From: Microcoleus sp. LEGE 07076 | GTDB taxonomy: Bacteria; Cyanobacteriota; Cyanobacteriia; Cyanobacteriales; Microcoleaceae | Assembly: GCF_015207455.1 (NCBI RefSeq) | Contig: NZ_JADEWV010000003.1 | Coordinates: 1-64,000, forward strand | Reading direction: 5' to 3' | DNA length: 64,000 bases | In this document: in pieces, positions 34,960 through 44,183 of the stretch | How positions within the stretch are numbered: position 1 is the first letter of the stretch | Layout: every line of letters starts with the position of its first letter | Notes under the pieces: model-generated | Seen by the model: the letters and a program-made list of their open reading frames with translations, nothing else | Database searches by the model: none | What the model was told of the DNA's origin: nothing | Position numbers and translations under genes: made by a program

Positions 34960-35928
34960 ATGCAATTACAATCTAGCAAAAAACAAATAATTTTTACCAG
35001 TTTGCTGTGCTTCTCGGCAATTGCCTTTCCGGTAGCGAGTCAAGCTATAACAGTACAAGAAGTACCGAATCCCCGACAAGTAAATAACACTTGGGTAACA
35101 GATAAAGCGAATATTCTCAGTGACAGCACAGAAACTCAGCTAAATCAGATGATTGCAGAGTTGGAGGCAAAAAATGGCTCGGAAATTGCTGTTGTGACAG
35201 TGCCGGATACTAAACCATCTGCAACACCAAAAGCATTTGCTACAGAATTATTTAACTTTTGGGGGATTGGCAAAAAAAATACAAATAACGGAGTTTTGTT
35301 GTTGATTTCGTCGGGTGAACGCCGCGTTCAAATTGAGACTGGTTCGGGGATTCAAAGTATTTTACCCGATGCACGGGTAGTGAGTATTATTCAAACTGAA
35401 ATTACGCCCAGATTTAAACAGCAGGACTTTGACGGGGGGACATTGGCGGGGACAAAGGCGTTAGTTAATGTTTTACAAACTCCGATCGCAAATGTGGAAT
35501 ATCAAACCGCACTGCCTTTGGCTCCCATAGTACCACGGCAAGGAGTACAACCCTCTGCAACTCAATCTCAAAATACGCCACTTGTGCCTCCAACAGTACA
35601 AAGTCTAGGGGTAATACCGTCGCCAATACCTGCTCAATCGCCAGTTGTTGTGCATGATAATTCCCCTGTTGGCTGGTTAATATTTTTATTAATCCTTGCC
35701 TTGCCTGTGTTATTGATAGGATGGATAATTCGGTCTATTATTTCTAGTTTGCGTTCCTCTCCTAATAGTAGCAGTCGCAATCACAATAATCGCAGGCATA
35801 ATTACGATAGTAGTGGCAGCACCGATTACAGTAGCGGCAGTAGCGATTACAGTAGCAGCAGTAGCGACTCCGGCGGTAGCTTTGGTGGTGGTGACTCTGG
35901 GGGTGGTGGTGGCGGTGGAGATTACTGA
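34960..35928 (+). CDS. TPM-domain membrane protein
   Basis: 322 residues from ATG 34960, with CAGGAG at 34945-34950; the frame reaches back to a TTG at 34933, which would put the ribosome site inside the gene. Signal peptide about 1-32, TPM domain about 45-165 (TWVTDKANILSDSTETQLNQ ... GIQSILPDARV), Pro-rich linker, one membrane helix near 242-262, then a Ser/Asp/Gly tail ending GGGGGGDY like YgcG proteins. In plants and cyanobacteria a related protein acts in photosystem II repair; this copy's role is not assigned. Confidence 0.88.
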   Translation: MQLQSSKKQIIFTSLLCFSAIAFPVASQAITVQEVPNPRQVNNTWVTDKANILSDSTETQLNQMIAELEAKNGSEIAVVTVPDTKPSATPKAFATELFNFWGIGKKNTNNGVLLLISSGERRVQIETGSGIQSILPDARVVSIIQTEITPRFKQQDFDGGTLAGTKALVNVLQTPIANVEYQTALPLAPIVPRQGVQPSATQSQNTPLVPPTVQSLGVIPSPIPAQSPVVVHDNSPVGWLIFLLILALPVLLIGWIIRSIISSLRSSPNSSSRNHNNRRHNYDSSGSTDYSSGSSDYSSSSSDSGGSFGGGDSGGGGGGGDY

Positions 35929-36003
35929 TAGTTGTAAGGTACTCTTTGGCGCACCCTATTCGCTCGTGAATTATCTAATTTTCCCTAGAATGACCACAAT
36001 CAT

Positions 36004-36069
36004 ATTGGTTTGTAGTGAGGACTTTAGTCCTATGATGGATGCGGACTAAAGTCCTCACTACAAACCAAT
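36004..36069. terminator. 27-bp perfect palindrome between convergent genes
   Basis: Arms 36004-36030 and 36043-36069 pair over all 27 bases with a 12-nt loop; the core GGACTTTAGTCC is itself palindromic. It lies between the convergent TPM and wecB genes and may end both transcripts. Similar ACTTCAGTC-type hairpins occur at 53631-53745. Confidence 0.65.
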
Positions 36070-36083
36070 TTTATGATTACTTT

Positions 36084-37199
36084 TTAGTCATAAAAATACT
36101 CTTCAACTATTTTCAAAATCCGCGAGGCTGCCAAACCGTCCCCAAAGGGATTAATTGCCATTGCCATTGCGTCGTAAGCCACAGAATTGCTCAGCAATTC
36201 TGTGGCTGCTGCGGTAATTATATCAGAATTTGTACCGACAAGTTTAGCGGTTCCGGCAGAAATTGCTTCTGGTCTTTCTGTGGTTTCTCGTAATACTAAA
36301 ACTGGCTTGCCCAAACTAGGTGCTTCCTCTTGCAAGCCACCGGAATCTGTGAGGATTAAATGACATCTCTGAATCGCTCCTACTAATTCTGCGTAATCTA
36401 ACGGTTCTGTTAAAAATATTCTCGGATGGTCGCCCAAAAGAGATTTTAAGGGTTCCCGAACTGTCGGATTTCTGTGCAGCGGTAAGAGCAAGGCTGTATC
36501 GGGAAATTTATCGATAATTTGGATGAATGCTCTGGCAATTCCTGCTAGTGGTTTTCCCCAATTTTCCCGGCGGTGAACTGTTGCTAAAATAGTGCGGTGT
36601 TTGCTCCAGTCTAAGTTGGGAATGTTGCATTCTGGTTGGCGTTTGGCGACGGAAAGCAAAGCGTCGATTACTGTGTTGCCCGTACAGTGAATTTCTCCTA
36701 AAATGCCCGATCGCCCTAAATTCTCAGCAGCCAGCGCTGTCGGGGCAAAATGCAGCCTTGTGAGCTGAGATATCAACCGTCGGTTAGCTTCTTCGGGATA
36801 GGGATTGAACAAATCGTCCGTCCTCAATCCGGCTTCTACGTGACCTACTGGTATTTTTTGGTAAAATGCTGCCAAAGCTGCTGCAAATGCTGTTGTTGTA
36901 TCGCCCTGCACTAATACGATTTCTGGCTGCAAATCTTTAAAGCAGGCTTCCAAACCCTGCAAACTGCGGGATGTAATATCCGTCAGGGTTTGCTGGTGCT
37001 GCATAATTTCTAAATCGCGATCGGCTTTGAGGTCGAACATTCGCATTACTTGCTCGACCATTTCTCGGTGCTGACCTGTTAAAATTACTTGGGTGTCAAA
37101 AGATGGCGAGTTTTTGAACTGTTGAATTACTGGGGCTAGTTTAATTGCTTCTGGGCGTGTTCCTAAGACGATGCAAATGCGGTGTGTAGCTTGGGGCAT
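36084..37199 (-). CDS. wecB: UDP-N-acetylglucosamine 2-epimerase
   Basis: 371 residues, normal length. Interconverts UDP-GlcNAc and UDP-ManNAc for surface polysaccharides. Conserved blocks: GTRPEAIKLAPVI, VQGDTTTAFAAALAAF, HVEAGLRTDDLFNPYPEE and TDSGGLQEEAPSLGKPV with the catalytic Arg/Glu set. No other polysaccharide genes adjoin it. Confidence 0.96.
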   Translation of the reverse strand: MPQATHRICIVLGTRPEAIKLAPVIQQFKNSPSFDTQVILTGQHREMVEQVMRMFDLKADRDLEIMQHQQTLTDITSRSLQGLEACFKDLQPEIVLVQGDTTTAFAAALAAFYQKIPVGHVEAGLRTDDLFNPYPEEANRRLISQLTRLHFAPTALAAENLGRSGILGEIHCTGNTVIDALLSVAKRQPECNIPNLDWSKHRTILATVHRRENWGKPLAGIARAFIQIIDKFPDTALLLPLHRNPTVREPLKSLLGDHPRIFLTEPLDYAELVGAIQRCHLILTDSGGLQEEAPSLGKPVLVLRETTERPEAISAGTAKLVGTNSDIITAAATELLSNSVAYDAMAMAINPFGDGLAASRILKIVEEYFYD

Positions 37200-37408
37200 G
37201 GTAAAGTTGGGTAGTTGAGATTTGTGAGGTTTTTAAAGGATGAAGATTTTATGGCAGGTTTGAATCGTTGGTTGATAAGATTTATTTTTTTGTGAACCGC
37301 AGAGGGCGCAGAGGGCGCGGAGGACAGAGGAGAGATAGAAGGTGTTTTTTGGGGGAGTTATATGGTTTCTGCTTGCACTGTTGGTACATTTTTATTTTTT
37401 AATTGGTC

Positions 37409-37984
37409 ATGCCCTATCGCTACATTCTATTTTACAAACCTTACGATGTTTTAACTCAGTTTACTGACAATTCCAGCGAGACTAAACGCAGTACCCTGAA
37501 AGATTATATTCCGATTCCTGATGTTTATGCGGTGGGAAGGCTCGATCGCGATAGTGAAGGTTTGTTGCTGTTAACCGATGACGGACAAATGCAGCACCGC
37601 TTCAGTCACCCGAAATTTGCTCATCCCCGTACTTACTTGGTTCAGGTGGAAGGGGTTCCCGATGCAGGCGCGATCGCCCTTTTGCAAACTGGTGTCACAA
37701 TTCAAGATTATCGGACTCGATCGGCAAAAGTGCAATTATTATCAGCAGAACCCCAATTGGCGCCCCGCGAACCCCCGATTCGATTTCGCAAAAACATTCC
37801 CACAGCTTGGCTGCAAATGACTCTCACAGAAGGCCGCAACCGTCAAGTGCGCCGGATGACTGCAGCAGTAGGGTTTCCGACGCTGCGGCTGGTGAGAAGC
37901 GCGATCGGGCATTTGCAACTAAATGACTTGAAACCGGGTGAATGGCGCGAACTAACTCAATCTGATTTGAGATTTGAGATTTGA
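37409..37984 (+). CDS. rRNA pseudouridine synthase, RsuA/RluE type
   Basis: 191 residues from ATG 37409 ([13 protein letters not shown]). The catalytic Asp is in [17 protein letters not shown] and the second motif is [15 protein letters not shown]. There is no S4 RNA-binding domain at the N-terminus, as in RluE, which modifies 23S rRNA U2457 in E. coli. Upstream lies a GAACCGCAGAGGGCGCAGAG repeat near 37295, and downstream AACAGT heptamers. Confidence 0.9.
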   Translation: MPYRYILFYKPYDVLTQFTDNSSETKRSTLKDYIPIPDVYAVGRLDRDSEGLLLLTDDGQMQHRFSHPKFAHPRTYLVQVEGVPDAGAIALLQTGVTIQDYRTRSAKVQLLSAEPQLAPREPPIRFRKNIPTAWLQMTLTEGRNRQVRRMTAAVGFPTLRLVRSAIGHLQLNDLKPGEWRELTQSDLRFEI

Positions 37985-38039
37985 GATTGCAGAATTACAG
38001 TCAACAGTCAACAGTTAACAGTTAACAATCAATAATCAA

Positions 38040-38870
38040 CTACTTTCTGGGCGGCAAAATAAAACTTTCTTTTCCATCTTTATCTTTTTGCACCTGAACT
38101 CCCAACTTGACAAGAGCTTGTTTCGCCCTTTGTCGCACCAACTTATCGGTTGTTTGATAATAAACCGTACTCCAAGCGTTAAACCGCACCTGCACGCTAT
38201 CGGGATCTCGGCGCAAATAGTCAGCAGTTGCTCGAAAAATTGGCGCTAATTTCGGCCCGTCGGGCGTTTTTTCTACCCACTCAGCGGCCATTTCGTGAGA
38301 GCGAATTGACTCGGGAATATCTCCCAACAGCAGCAATTCATCAATACCTTTGGTTCGCCACACTATCCACGCTTGGGGATGAGTTTGCCGCGAAAGGGCG
38401 TTAGTACCGCGCTCGATCAATTTAACGGCAGTTTCCGGCTTTCCTTGATAAAAAGAAACGGCAGTGGACAGAAACAGATAAATGTCAGCCCACTTGGGGT
38501 CGCGCCGCGTAATTATGTCAAAATAATCTTCGCTGAGATTGTAGCCTGTCACGTCTCGCGCTTCGTCGTCGCCAAAATACTCCAAAAATTTGAGAAATGT
38601 CCAGTCGGAAATTAAATTGTCAAACCCAAAACTAGGAACTGTTTTGAGCATTTTCAGCCTCCGGCCTTCTTGCTGGGCGGCTTGCTTGAAACTGGCAGCG
38701 GACATTGCAGAGAGCGGCCCGGGCCCCTGAACGCTAGCTGGGGGCATTCCGCCCAACTGCTCGATCGACTGCATGGCAATCACGGACGCCAGCGCTGCTG
38801 TACCGATAACTCCATTGACGAGCAGGCTTAACCACTTATTACGGGAAAATTGTTCGATTTTAGCTTCCAC
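38040..38870 (-). CDS. Conserved cyanobacterial membrane-anchored helical protein
   Basis: 276 residues. One membrane segment near 13-30 (WLSLLVNGVIGTAALASVIA), then helical TPR-like pairs through about residue 245 (DPKWADIYLFLSTAVSFYQG, HPQAWIVWRTKGIDELLLLG). I recall this as a conserved cyanobacterial hypothetical with no assigned role. It is divergent from the Ctp protease gene across a hairpin-rich gap, so co-regulation is possible. Confidence 0.75.
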   Translation of the reverse strand: MEAKIEQFSRNKWLSLLVNGVIGTAALASVIAMQSIEQLGGMPPASVQGPGPLSAMSAASFKQAAQQEGRRLKMLKTVPSFGFDNLISDWTFLKFLEYFGDDEARDVTGYNLSEDYFDIITRRDPKWADIYLFLSTAVSFYQGKPETAVKLIERGTNALSRQTHPQAWIVWRTKGIDELLLLGDIPESIRSHEMAAEWVEKTPDGPKLAPIFRATADYLRRDPDSVQVRFNAWSTVYYQTTDKLVRQRAKQALVKLGVQVQKDKDGKESFILPPRK

Positions 38871-38948
38871 GGCACATTCAAATCCAAGTTTTAAATTAAG
38901 TTTATTAAAATACAGTAATAATTGGTTGGCGATCGGCTGTGAATCTCG

Positions 38949-38993
38949 TTAAACTATCCACAGGGATTGTGGAGCCTCCACACAATAGTTTAA
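38949..38993. promoter_or_regulatory. Nested hairpin between divergent genes
   Basis: TTAAACTAT (38949-38957) pairs with ATAGTTTAA (38985-38993), enclosing a second hairpin TGTGGAG-C-CTCCACA (38968-38982). It lies between the divergent membrane protein and ctp genes, where an operator for both could sit. No factor can be named. Confidence 0.45.
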
Positions 38994-39065
38994 ATGGTAG
39001 TTTGAGATTTTTTAGCAATATAAAATCTCAAATCAAAAATCTAAAATCGAATTGAGCCAAATTCA

Positions 39066-40385
39066 ATGAATCAAGCCCGCAGACGCTTTTCTAAGTTACA
39101 GGCAGCCCTGTTCACTGGGGCGATGGCCACAACCGCTTCGATATCTTTACTCGTTCCAGGCCTGAGTCAATCAGTCCGCGCCGAGCTTCAAGATAGCCCC
39201 AAAGCTGTCTTAGACGAAGCTTGGCAAATTGTCAACCGGGAGTACGTCGATGGCAGCTTTAACAAGACTGATTGGCAAGTGGCCCGCCAAGAGTTGCTCA
39301 GCACAAATTATACCTCTCGCGAAGCTGCCTACACCGCCCTCCGCAAAGCCCTAGAGAAATTAAATGACCCCTACACGCGCTTCATGGACCCGAAGCAGTA
39401 CGAAGCGCTGACGAATCAAACCTCCGGGGAACTCACAGGAGTGGGGATGCGGCTGGAACAAGACGAGAAAACTAAGGCGATTAGAGTCGTCGAACCGATG
39501 GAAAATTCCCCTGCCCTCAAAGCAGGGATTCAAGCGGGCGATACGATTTTGGCGATTGATGGCAAAACTACCACAGGCATGACTGTCTCGGATGCGGCTC
39601 AGATAATTCGGGGCGACGAAGGCACGAAAGTCTCGCTGCGGATGGCTCGTCAGGGCAAAAGTGAGTTTGAGATCACTCTGACTAGGGCGAGAATTGAGGT
39701 AGCTGCGGTTCGCTACAGCCTCAAGAATGAGGGGGGCGAGAAAGTTGGTTACATCCGCTTGCAAGAGTTTAGTTCCCACGCGGGCGAACAAATGGAGGCG
39801 GCGATTAAAAAGCTCTCGGCTCAAAAAGCTGATGCTTTTGTGTTGGATTTGCGGGGGAATCCCGGCGGGCTGCTGCGGGTGAGCATTGATATTGCCCGGA
39901 TGTGGATGAATACTGGGGCGATCGTCCGTACAGTCGATCGCGTTGGGGATTCTCAGGAAATGAAGGCAAACCGCACTGCAATCACTGACAAGCCTTTGGT
40001 AGTCCTCGTGGACGACAACTCGGCCAGCGCCAGCGAGATTTTGGCCGGTGCTCTCAAGGACAACAAGCGCGCAACTGTGATGGGCGGCCAAACTTTTGGC
40101 AAAGCTTTGGTGCAGTCGGTGCATTCCTTGGCTGATGGTTCGGGATTAGCGGTGACGATCGCACACTACTATACTCCCAACGGTACTGATATCAGCCACA
40201 AGGGCGTTACTCCCGATGTTAAAGTCCTAGTAAGCGACGCAGAAAAGCTGAAATTAGCTAACAAACCGATGTTGGTTGCGACTAAGGACGATCCTGTTTA
40301 CGCGCAGGCGATCGCACTTTTGAAAACTACCGCTTCGTCAACTCGTCCCGTTGCTGCTAACGAGGTCCTTGTTCCTAAGAAGTAG
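39066..40385 (+). CDS. C-terminal processing peptidase (S41, Ctp)
   Basis: 439 residues. Signal peptide to about residue 39 (LVPGLSQSVRA), PDZ domain about 118-195 (GVGMRLEQDEKTK, GIQAGDTILAIDG), then the S41 fold with LDLRGNPGG, the catalytic-Ser motif DNSASASEILAGAL and the Lys motif GQTFGKALVQ. In cyanobacteria one Ctp paralogue trims the D1 precursor of photosystem II; others act in the periplasm. I cannot tell which paralogue this is. A clear terminator follows. Confidence 0.94.
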   Translation: MNQARRRFSKLQAALFTGAMATTASISLLVPGLSQSVRAELQDSPKAVLDEAWQIVNREYVDGSFNKTDWQVARQELLSTNYTSREAAYTALRKALEKLNDPYTRFMDPKQYEALTNQTSGELTGVGMRLEQDEKTKAIRVVEPMENSPALKAGIQAGDTILAIDGKTTTGMTVSDAAQIIRGDEGTKVSLRMARQGKSEFEITLTRARIEVAAVRYSLKNEGGEKVGYIRLQEFSSHAGEQMEAAIKKLSAQKADAFVLDLRGNPGGLLRVSIDIARMWMNTGAIVRTVDRVGDSQEMKANRTAITDKPLVVLVDDNSASASEILAGALKDNKRATVMGGQTFGKALVQSVHSLADGSGLAVTIAHYYTPNGTDISHKGVTPDVKVLVSDAEKLKLANKPMLVATKDDPVYAQAIALLKTTASSTRPVAANEVLVPKK

Positions 40386-40422
40386 TTGAAACCGTAAGTT
40401 ATTAACAATTAGCTTTAAGATG

Positions 40423-40449
40423 AAACCCGCGCCGGCGGGTTTTATTTTG
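40423..40449 (+). terminator. Intrinsic terminator after the ctp gene
   Basis: AAACCCGC (40423-40430), loop GCCG, GCGGGTTT (40435-40442), then TATTTTGT. Strong G/C stem 38 bases after the stop. Confidence 0.85.
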
Positions 40450-40528
40450 TGACAAGGCTGGATTGCTATATGTGCCACTTTGATGTTTAATCACTAATGT
40501 CAACTATTCGAGCGAGTAAAGCGACGCA

Positions 40529-41425
40529 ATGTTTCAAGAATTACTGTCAGAAATTGCCATTTTTAATGAGAATAGTTTTGTTCTAGTCGATATCGGTGCA
40601 TCAGGCGAACCTCACCGCATCTGGCAGGAAATTGCTTTGTTTTCCTACTACATTGGCTTCGACCCAGATTCAAGAGAATTGAATGAGGAAAATTCTTGGA
40701 ATTTCCAAAAATTCACTATTATCAAAAAAATCGTAACAGATGATTCCTCTAGTCAGGTCAAGTTTGTCCTAACCTCCTATCCCTACTGTTCGAGTACGCT
40801 TCAACCCAAATTCGAGAATTGCCAGCAGTATAGCTTTACAGAAACATTTGACGTTGAGAGCTACGTAGAATTACCCGCGACGCGCCTAGATGAAGTTATT
40901 AGAGAGCTGAAAATTCATGGAATTGATTGGTTGAAACTCGATTCCCAAGGTCGGGACTTAGATCTATTTTTGAGTATCGATAAATCGGTCAGAGATCGGA
41001 TATTGGCGATCGATGTTGAACCAGGAATCCTCGCTTTCTATGAAGGAGAAAACACGTTCGATCTAGTTCACAAATCTTTAATTGAGGAAGGGTTTTGGCT
41101 GTCGAGTGTCAACTTTCAGAGTTTTCCTAGGGTCATGCAGAGTACGCGGAAAGCCCTCTCTAGTCAACTCGATCGGCAACAGATCGAACGATTACCGGGG
41201 AGTCCGACAGCCGCTGAAGCCAGATACTTCAGAACCCTCGATCATCTTAAATTAGTTGATTCTAGTTTGCGCGACTACGTGAGTCTTTGGGCTTTTGCGC
41301 TTTTGGATGGCAAGGTGGGTTTTGCCCTGGATATCGCCTTACACATCGCAGACTCCTATGGGACAGATTCTGTGGGTGATGCATTGCTGGATAAAACGAT
41401 CGAACTGGCGAAAGATCATAAATAG
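40529..41425 (+). CDS. FkbM-type methyltransferase
   Basis: 298 residues. The N-terminal FVLVDIGASGEPHRIWQ is the SAM-binding loop, YIGFDPDSREL the second strand, and WLKLDSQGRDLDLFLS the FkbM-type third motif. FkbM enzymes O-methylate sugars or secondary metabolites; no glycan or natural-product genes adjoin, so the substrate is unknown. Frame intact. Confidence 0.85.
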   Translation: MFQELLSEIAIFNENSFVLVDIGASGEPHRIWQEIALFSYYIGFDPDSRELNEENSWNFQKFTIIKKIVTDDSSSQVKFVLTSYPYCSSTLQPKFENCQQYSFTETFDVESYVELPATRLDEVIRELKIHGIDWLKLDSQGRDLDLFLSIDKSVRDRILAIDVEPGILAFYEGENTFDLVHKSLIEEGFWLSSVNFQSFPRVMQSTRKALSSQLDRQQIERLPGSPTAAEARYFRTLDHLKLVDSSLRDYVSLWAFALLDGKVGFALDIALHIADSYGTDSVGDALLDKTIELAKDHK

Positions 41426-41554
41426 GCAATAGGGAACAGGCGATCCGCAAGAAAATATAGCACAATTCATGTAAACTGCCTATACTAAGCAATCTATTAA
41501 CAATCTTGAGTTAAGATTAAATCAACCTTAAATTGATAGGAAATTTCAAGAATC

Positions 41555-42307
41555 ATGTTTTCTCAGCTTCAGTGGAAACCTCAACTAATTCACAATGACG
41601 TATCAAGTCGAGTCGCGGTCTTTCCGTCATCGCTGACCTGGCATCAGACCACCTTTACTGGAATTTGGTTTGGTTGCTTTGAGTCCGACAATCGCGTTCA
41701 AGATCATCCTGTCACCATGCTGACTCGCTTCGATCCGGGTGGCTTTTTCCCGCTACACGGACATCCGGGTGGAGAAGAAATTTTGGTACTCCAGGGTAAC
41801 TTCGCTGATGAAACTGGTGTCTATCCTCCAGGATCTTATATGCTCAATCCGGAAGGGTTTATCCATCGTCCTTATAGCGATGAAGGTTGCCTGACATTTG
41901 TTAAATTACGGCAACATGGTGGAGCCACTCGCCAGCGGGTGAAAACAAATATTTACGAGTTGTCTTGGCAGCCCGGTGCTATTCCCCAAATAGAGGTAAA
42001 GCCACTTTATGAGCAAGACAGTTTTGCTGAAAAAGTGTGGGTGGAACGCTGGCAACCGGGCGCAGCTTTGTCGAACGTCGTTGAATCTGAAGTGAAAGAA
42101 ATCTTTGTCATCGAAGGCTCTTGGAGTGATGAGTTAGGAGATTACCCAACAGGCTCTTGGCTGCGGTATTCACCCAATTCTCCCTATAGTCCGTCGTCAG
42201 CAACCGGTTGTCTGCTGTATGTTAAGACTTATCCTTCAGATTCAACGCGATTTATTGTTGGAAAAGACTTCCGACAACCTTTTGAGATCGCTGAGTCTTC
42301 TAGCTAA
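41555..42307 (+). CDS. Tandem cupin protein (ChrR-like)
   Basis: 250 residues with two cupin halves. The first (about 45-125) keeps the metal ligands (FPLHGHPGGEEILVLQG); the second (about 155-235) is degenerate at the same place (LSNVVESEVKEIFVIEG), with no His pair. This matches the ChrR-type cupin family, seen in anti-sigma proteins and dioxygenases, but no zinc anti-sigma domain and no sigma gene are nearby. Likely metal-binding; reaction unknown. Confidence 0.85.
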   Translation: MFSQLQWKPQLIHNDVSSRVAVFPSSLTWHQTTFTGIWFGCFESDNRVQDHPVTMLTRFDPGGFFPLHGHPGGEEILVLQGNFADETGVYPPGSYMLNPEGFIHRPYSDEGCLTFVKLRQHGGATRQRVKTNIYELSWQPGAIPQIEVKPLYEQDSFAEKVWVERWQPGAALSNVVESEVKEIFVIEGSWSDELGDYPTGSWLRYSPNSPYSPSSATGCLLYVKTYPSDSTRFIVGKDFRQPFEIAESSS

Positions 42308-42361
42308 GGATTAGCGGTGTGAATTCAAAGAATATAAATGACTAATGACTACTGAACCTCA

Positions 42362-42799
42362 TTAGTCATTCATCCGCCGGATAAACTCTAGAGGCAAACC
42401 ATCAGTATCGGCAATAAAAGCTACTTCGTAAACATTATTTCCGATCGCCTGTTGAGTCGGTTCTAATAAAACTTTCAGCGGTAGAAACTGACTTTGTTCC
42501 TCGGAGGCTGCTTCCTGAAACCGTTCTTTTAGAGACTGCAACCAACTAGGCAAGTCAGTTGTCGCCTCAGTTAAATCGAAGGATAGATGATAGTATCCAA
42601 CATAATGCTCGTCACCGAAAGCATCAGGTGCGGGTTTTGGTTCCGGGATTTGAATGAGTTCGATGCGTCCGTTGAGACCTTCCATCCAACAGGCTAGGGT
42701 GTAACCTGTGGTAAAGCGATCGCTGACAGTAAATCCTAACTGTTCGTAAAAGGCGATCGCCCGGTGAATGTTAGCAGTGCGAATCGAGGCGTGGTGCAT
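42362..42799 (-). CDS. VOC/glyoxalase-fold protein
   Basis: 145 residues. Begins MHHASIRTANIHRAIAFYEQ, typical of the vicinal oxygen chelate family; the metal ligands His2/His3, Glu near 52 (GRIELIQ), His near 71 and Glu near 138 (PLEFIRR) are in place. Could be a lactoylglutathione lyase or a dioxygenase-like protein; substrate not assignable. Confidence 0.85.
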   Translation of the reverse strand: MHHASIRTANIHRAIAFYEQLGFTVSDRFTTGYTLACWMEGLNGRIELIQIPEPKPAPDAFGDEHYVGYYHLSFDLTEATTDLPSWLQSLKERFQEAASEEQSQFLPLKVLLEPTQQAIGNNVYEVAFIADTDGLPLEFIRRMND

Positions 42800-42804
42800 T
42801 CAAT

Positions 42805-42985
42805 TTTGGCAGTTGGCAGTTGGCAGTTGACAGTTGGCAGATGGCAGTTGGCAGTTGATAGTTGGCAGTAGGCAGTAGTTAACAGTCAACAGTTAACAGT
42901 TAACAGTAGGCAGTAGTTAACTGTCAACAGTTAACAGCTAACAATTCCCTAATAACCAACAACAAATAACCAATAACCAATAACT
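42805..42985. repeat. TTGGCAG and AGTTAAC heptamer tracts
   Basis: Repeated TTGGCAG units (about eight, some altered), then CAGTTAA and CAATAAC units. This is a STRR-type tandem heptamer tract between two minus-strand genes. No coding potential. Confidence 0.8.
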
Positions 42986-42990
42986 ACTGA

Positions 42991-43503
42991 TTATTCAAAC
43001 AACCGAAAATAGGGATATCTAGTAGGAACTCCCGGCTCTTTTTCCAAATCAAAATTAATCACTTCCCAGCAAGGTACCTCTTGGGGATCGGGGCTAAAAT
43101 CCACCGGCAAACCGTACAGTTTCGGGCGCGACGACGATTCCGACTGGCCCCGCCAAGGCGTGCTGCGTTCCAAATAAGTGCTGATTAAGTCCCGATAGCG
43201 TTGGGCAACGATCACGCGAGTTGCTCGATAGCCTTGAGTATAAAGTCGATCGAGCGCTTCGTGAATTTCAAACCGAATCCCGTCGGGGTGGGTGTGCTGG
43301 CGATACCATTCAGCCTCCCAGCGGCGCCAGTGCCGCCCTGACTGAAGGTGAACCAGTTCCCCGGTTTTTGGATCTGCCTCAAATGCCCCGTGACGCGGAC
43401 ACAAATAGGTATCCGTCAGCGTTAGAGCCGGAATTGTTTGGCGACAGTGGGGACACTGAATTTCCGGGCCAAACATCGGGTATTGCAAGGCAACTTCAAT
43501 CAT
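42991..43503 (-). CDS. TIGR02652-family cyanobacterial protein
   Basis: 170 residues. A zinc-ribbon-like start (IQCPHCRQTIPALTLTDTYL then CPRHGAFE) precedes a conserved region with GRHWRRWEAEWYRQHTHPDG and ends VPTRYPYFRLFE. The family is restricted to cyanobacteria and has no known function. Frame and length are normal. Confidence 0.88.
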   Translation of the reverse strand: MIEVALQYPMFGPEIQCPHCRQTIPALTLTDTYLCPRHGAFEADPKTGELVHLQSGRHWRRWEAEWYRQHTHPDGIRFEIHEALDRLYTQGYRATRVIVAQRYRDLISTYLERSTPWRGQSESSSRPKLYGLPVDFSPDPQEVPCWEVINFDLEKEPGVPTRYPYFRLFE

Positions 43504-43607
43504 TTATTGCATCCCAGCATATTTATCTGCAAAAGTGGCAAATAGTCTTATTATATCCCGTATCAACAACCAGCTAATCTGCTAGAAGTATAACGATCGA
43601 CCAACAA

Positions 43608-44153
43608 ATGAGCAATCTCAACGAACCTCTGCCTGCACTTCCTGCTTATTGGCCAGCGCCGGATCTTTCCCAAGCTGCTTTTGTCGCTTTTGGTGCTGTT
43701 GTCATCGGCAGGGTAGAGGTGGCAGCCGGTGCTAGTATCTGGTACGGGGCGGTGGTGCGGGGGGATGTCGAGCGAATTGCGATCGGTAAAAGTACCAATA
43801 TCCAAGATGGAGCAATTCTGCACGGCGATCCGGGAAAACCGACTGTTTTGGAAGATTTCGTGACTGTCGGACACCGAGCGGTGATTCATTCAGCTTACAT
43901 TGAACGGGGGTGTTTGATCGGGATTGGGGCGATCGTCCTGGACGGAGTCAGGGTGGGCACAGGCTCGATCGTCGGTGCGGGGGCGGTTGTGACGAAGGAC
44001 GTTCCCCCTCACACGCTGGTTGCGGGAGTGCCTGCCAAGCCGCTGCGAGATGTCTCACAGGAGGAATCTGCGGAGTTGGTGGAACACGCTAAGCGTTACG
44101 AAAAGTTGGCTTTGGTTCACGCGGGGAAAGGTTCTGATTTGGGATTTGCGTAA
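43608..44153 (+). CDS. Gamma-type carbonic anhydrase homologue
   Basis: 181 residues, left-handed beta-helix of hexapeptide repeats. The three zinc-type histidines are present: His72 (ILHGD), His89 and His94 (VGHRAVIH). Related to CcmM N-terminal domain and CaiE/PaaY; activity towards bicarbonate is possible but many homologues are inactive or act on other substrates. It is convergent with the RelA/SpoT-type gene. Confidence 0.9.
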   Translation: MSNLNEPLPALPAYWPAPDLSQAAFVAFGAVVIGRVEVAAGASIWYGAVVRGDVERIAIGKSTNIQDGAILHGDPGKPTVLEDFVTVGHRAVIHSAYIERGCLIGIGAIVLDGVRVGTGSIVGAGAVVTKDVPPHTLVAGVPAKPLRDVSQEESAELVEHAKRYEKLALVHAGKGSDLGFA

Positions 44154-44183
44154 GGAAGGGCGATCGGGTTTTCCTTAAAACTG

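Noticed and set aside
42805-42985. Heptamer tracts as CRISPR or origin iterons
   Set aside because: Seven-base units without spacing, found in several gaps; no DnaA boxes or replication genes.
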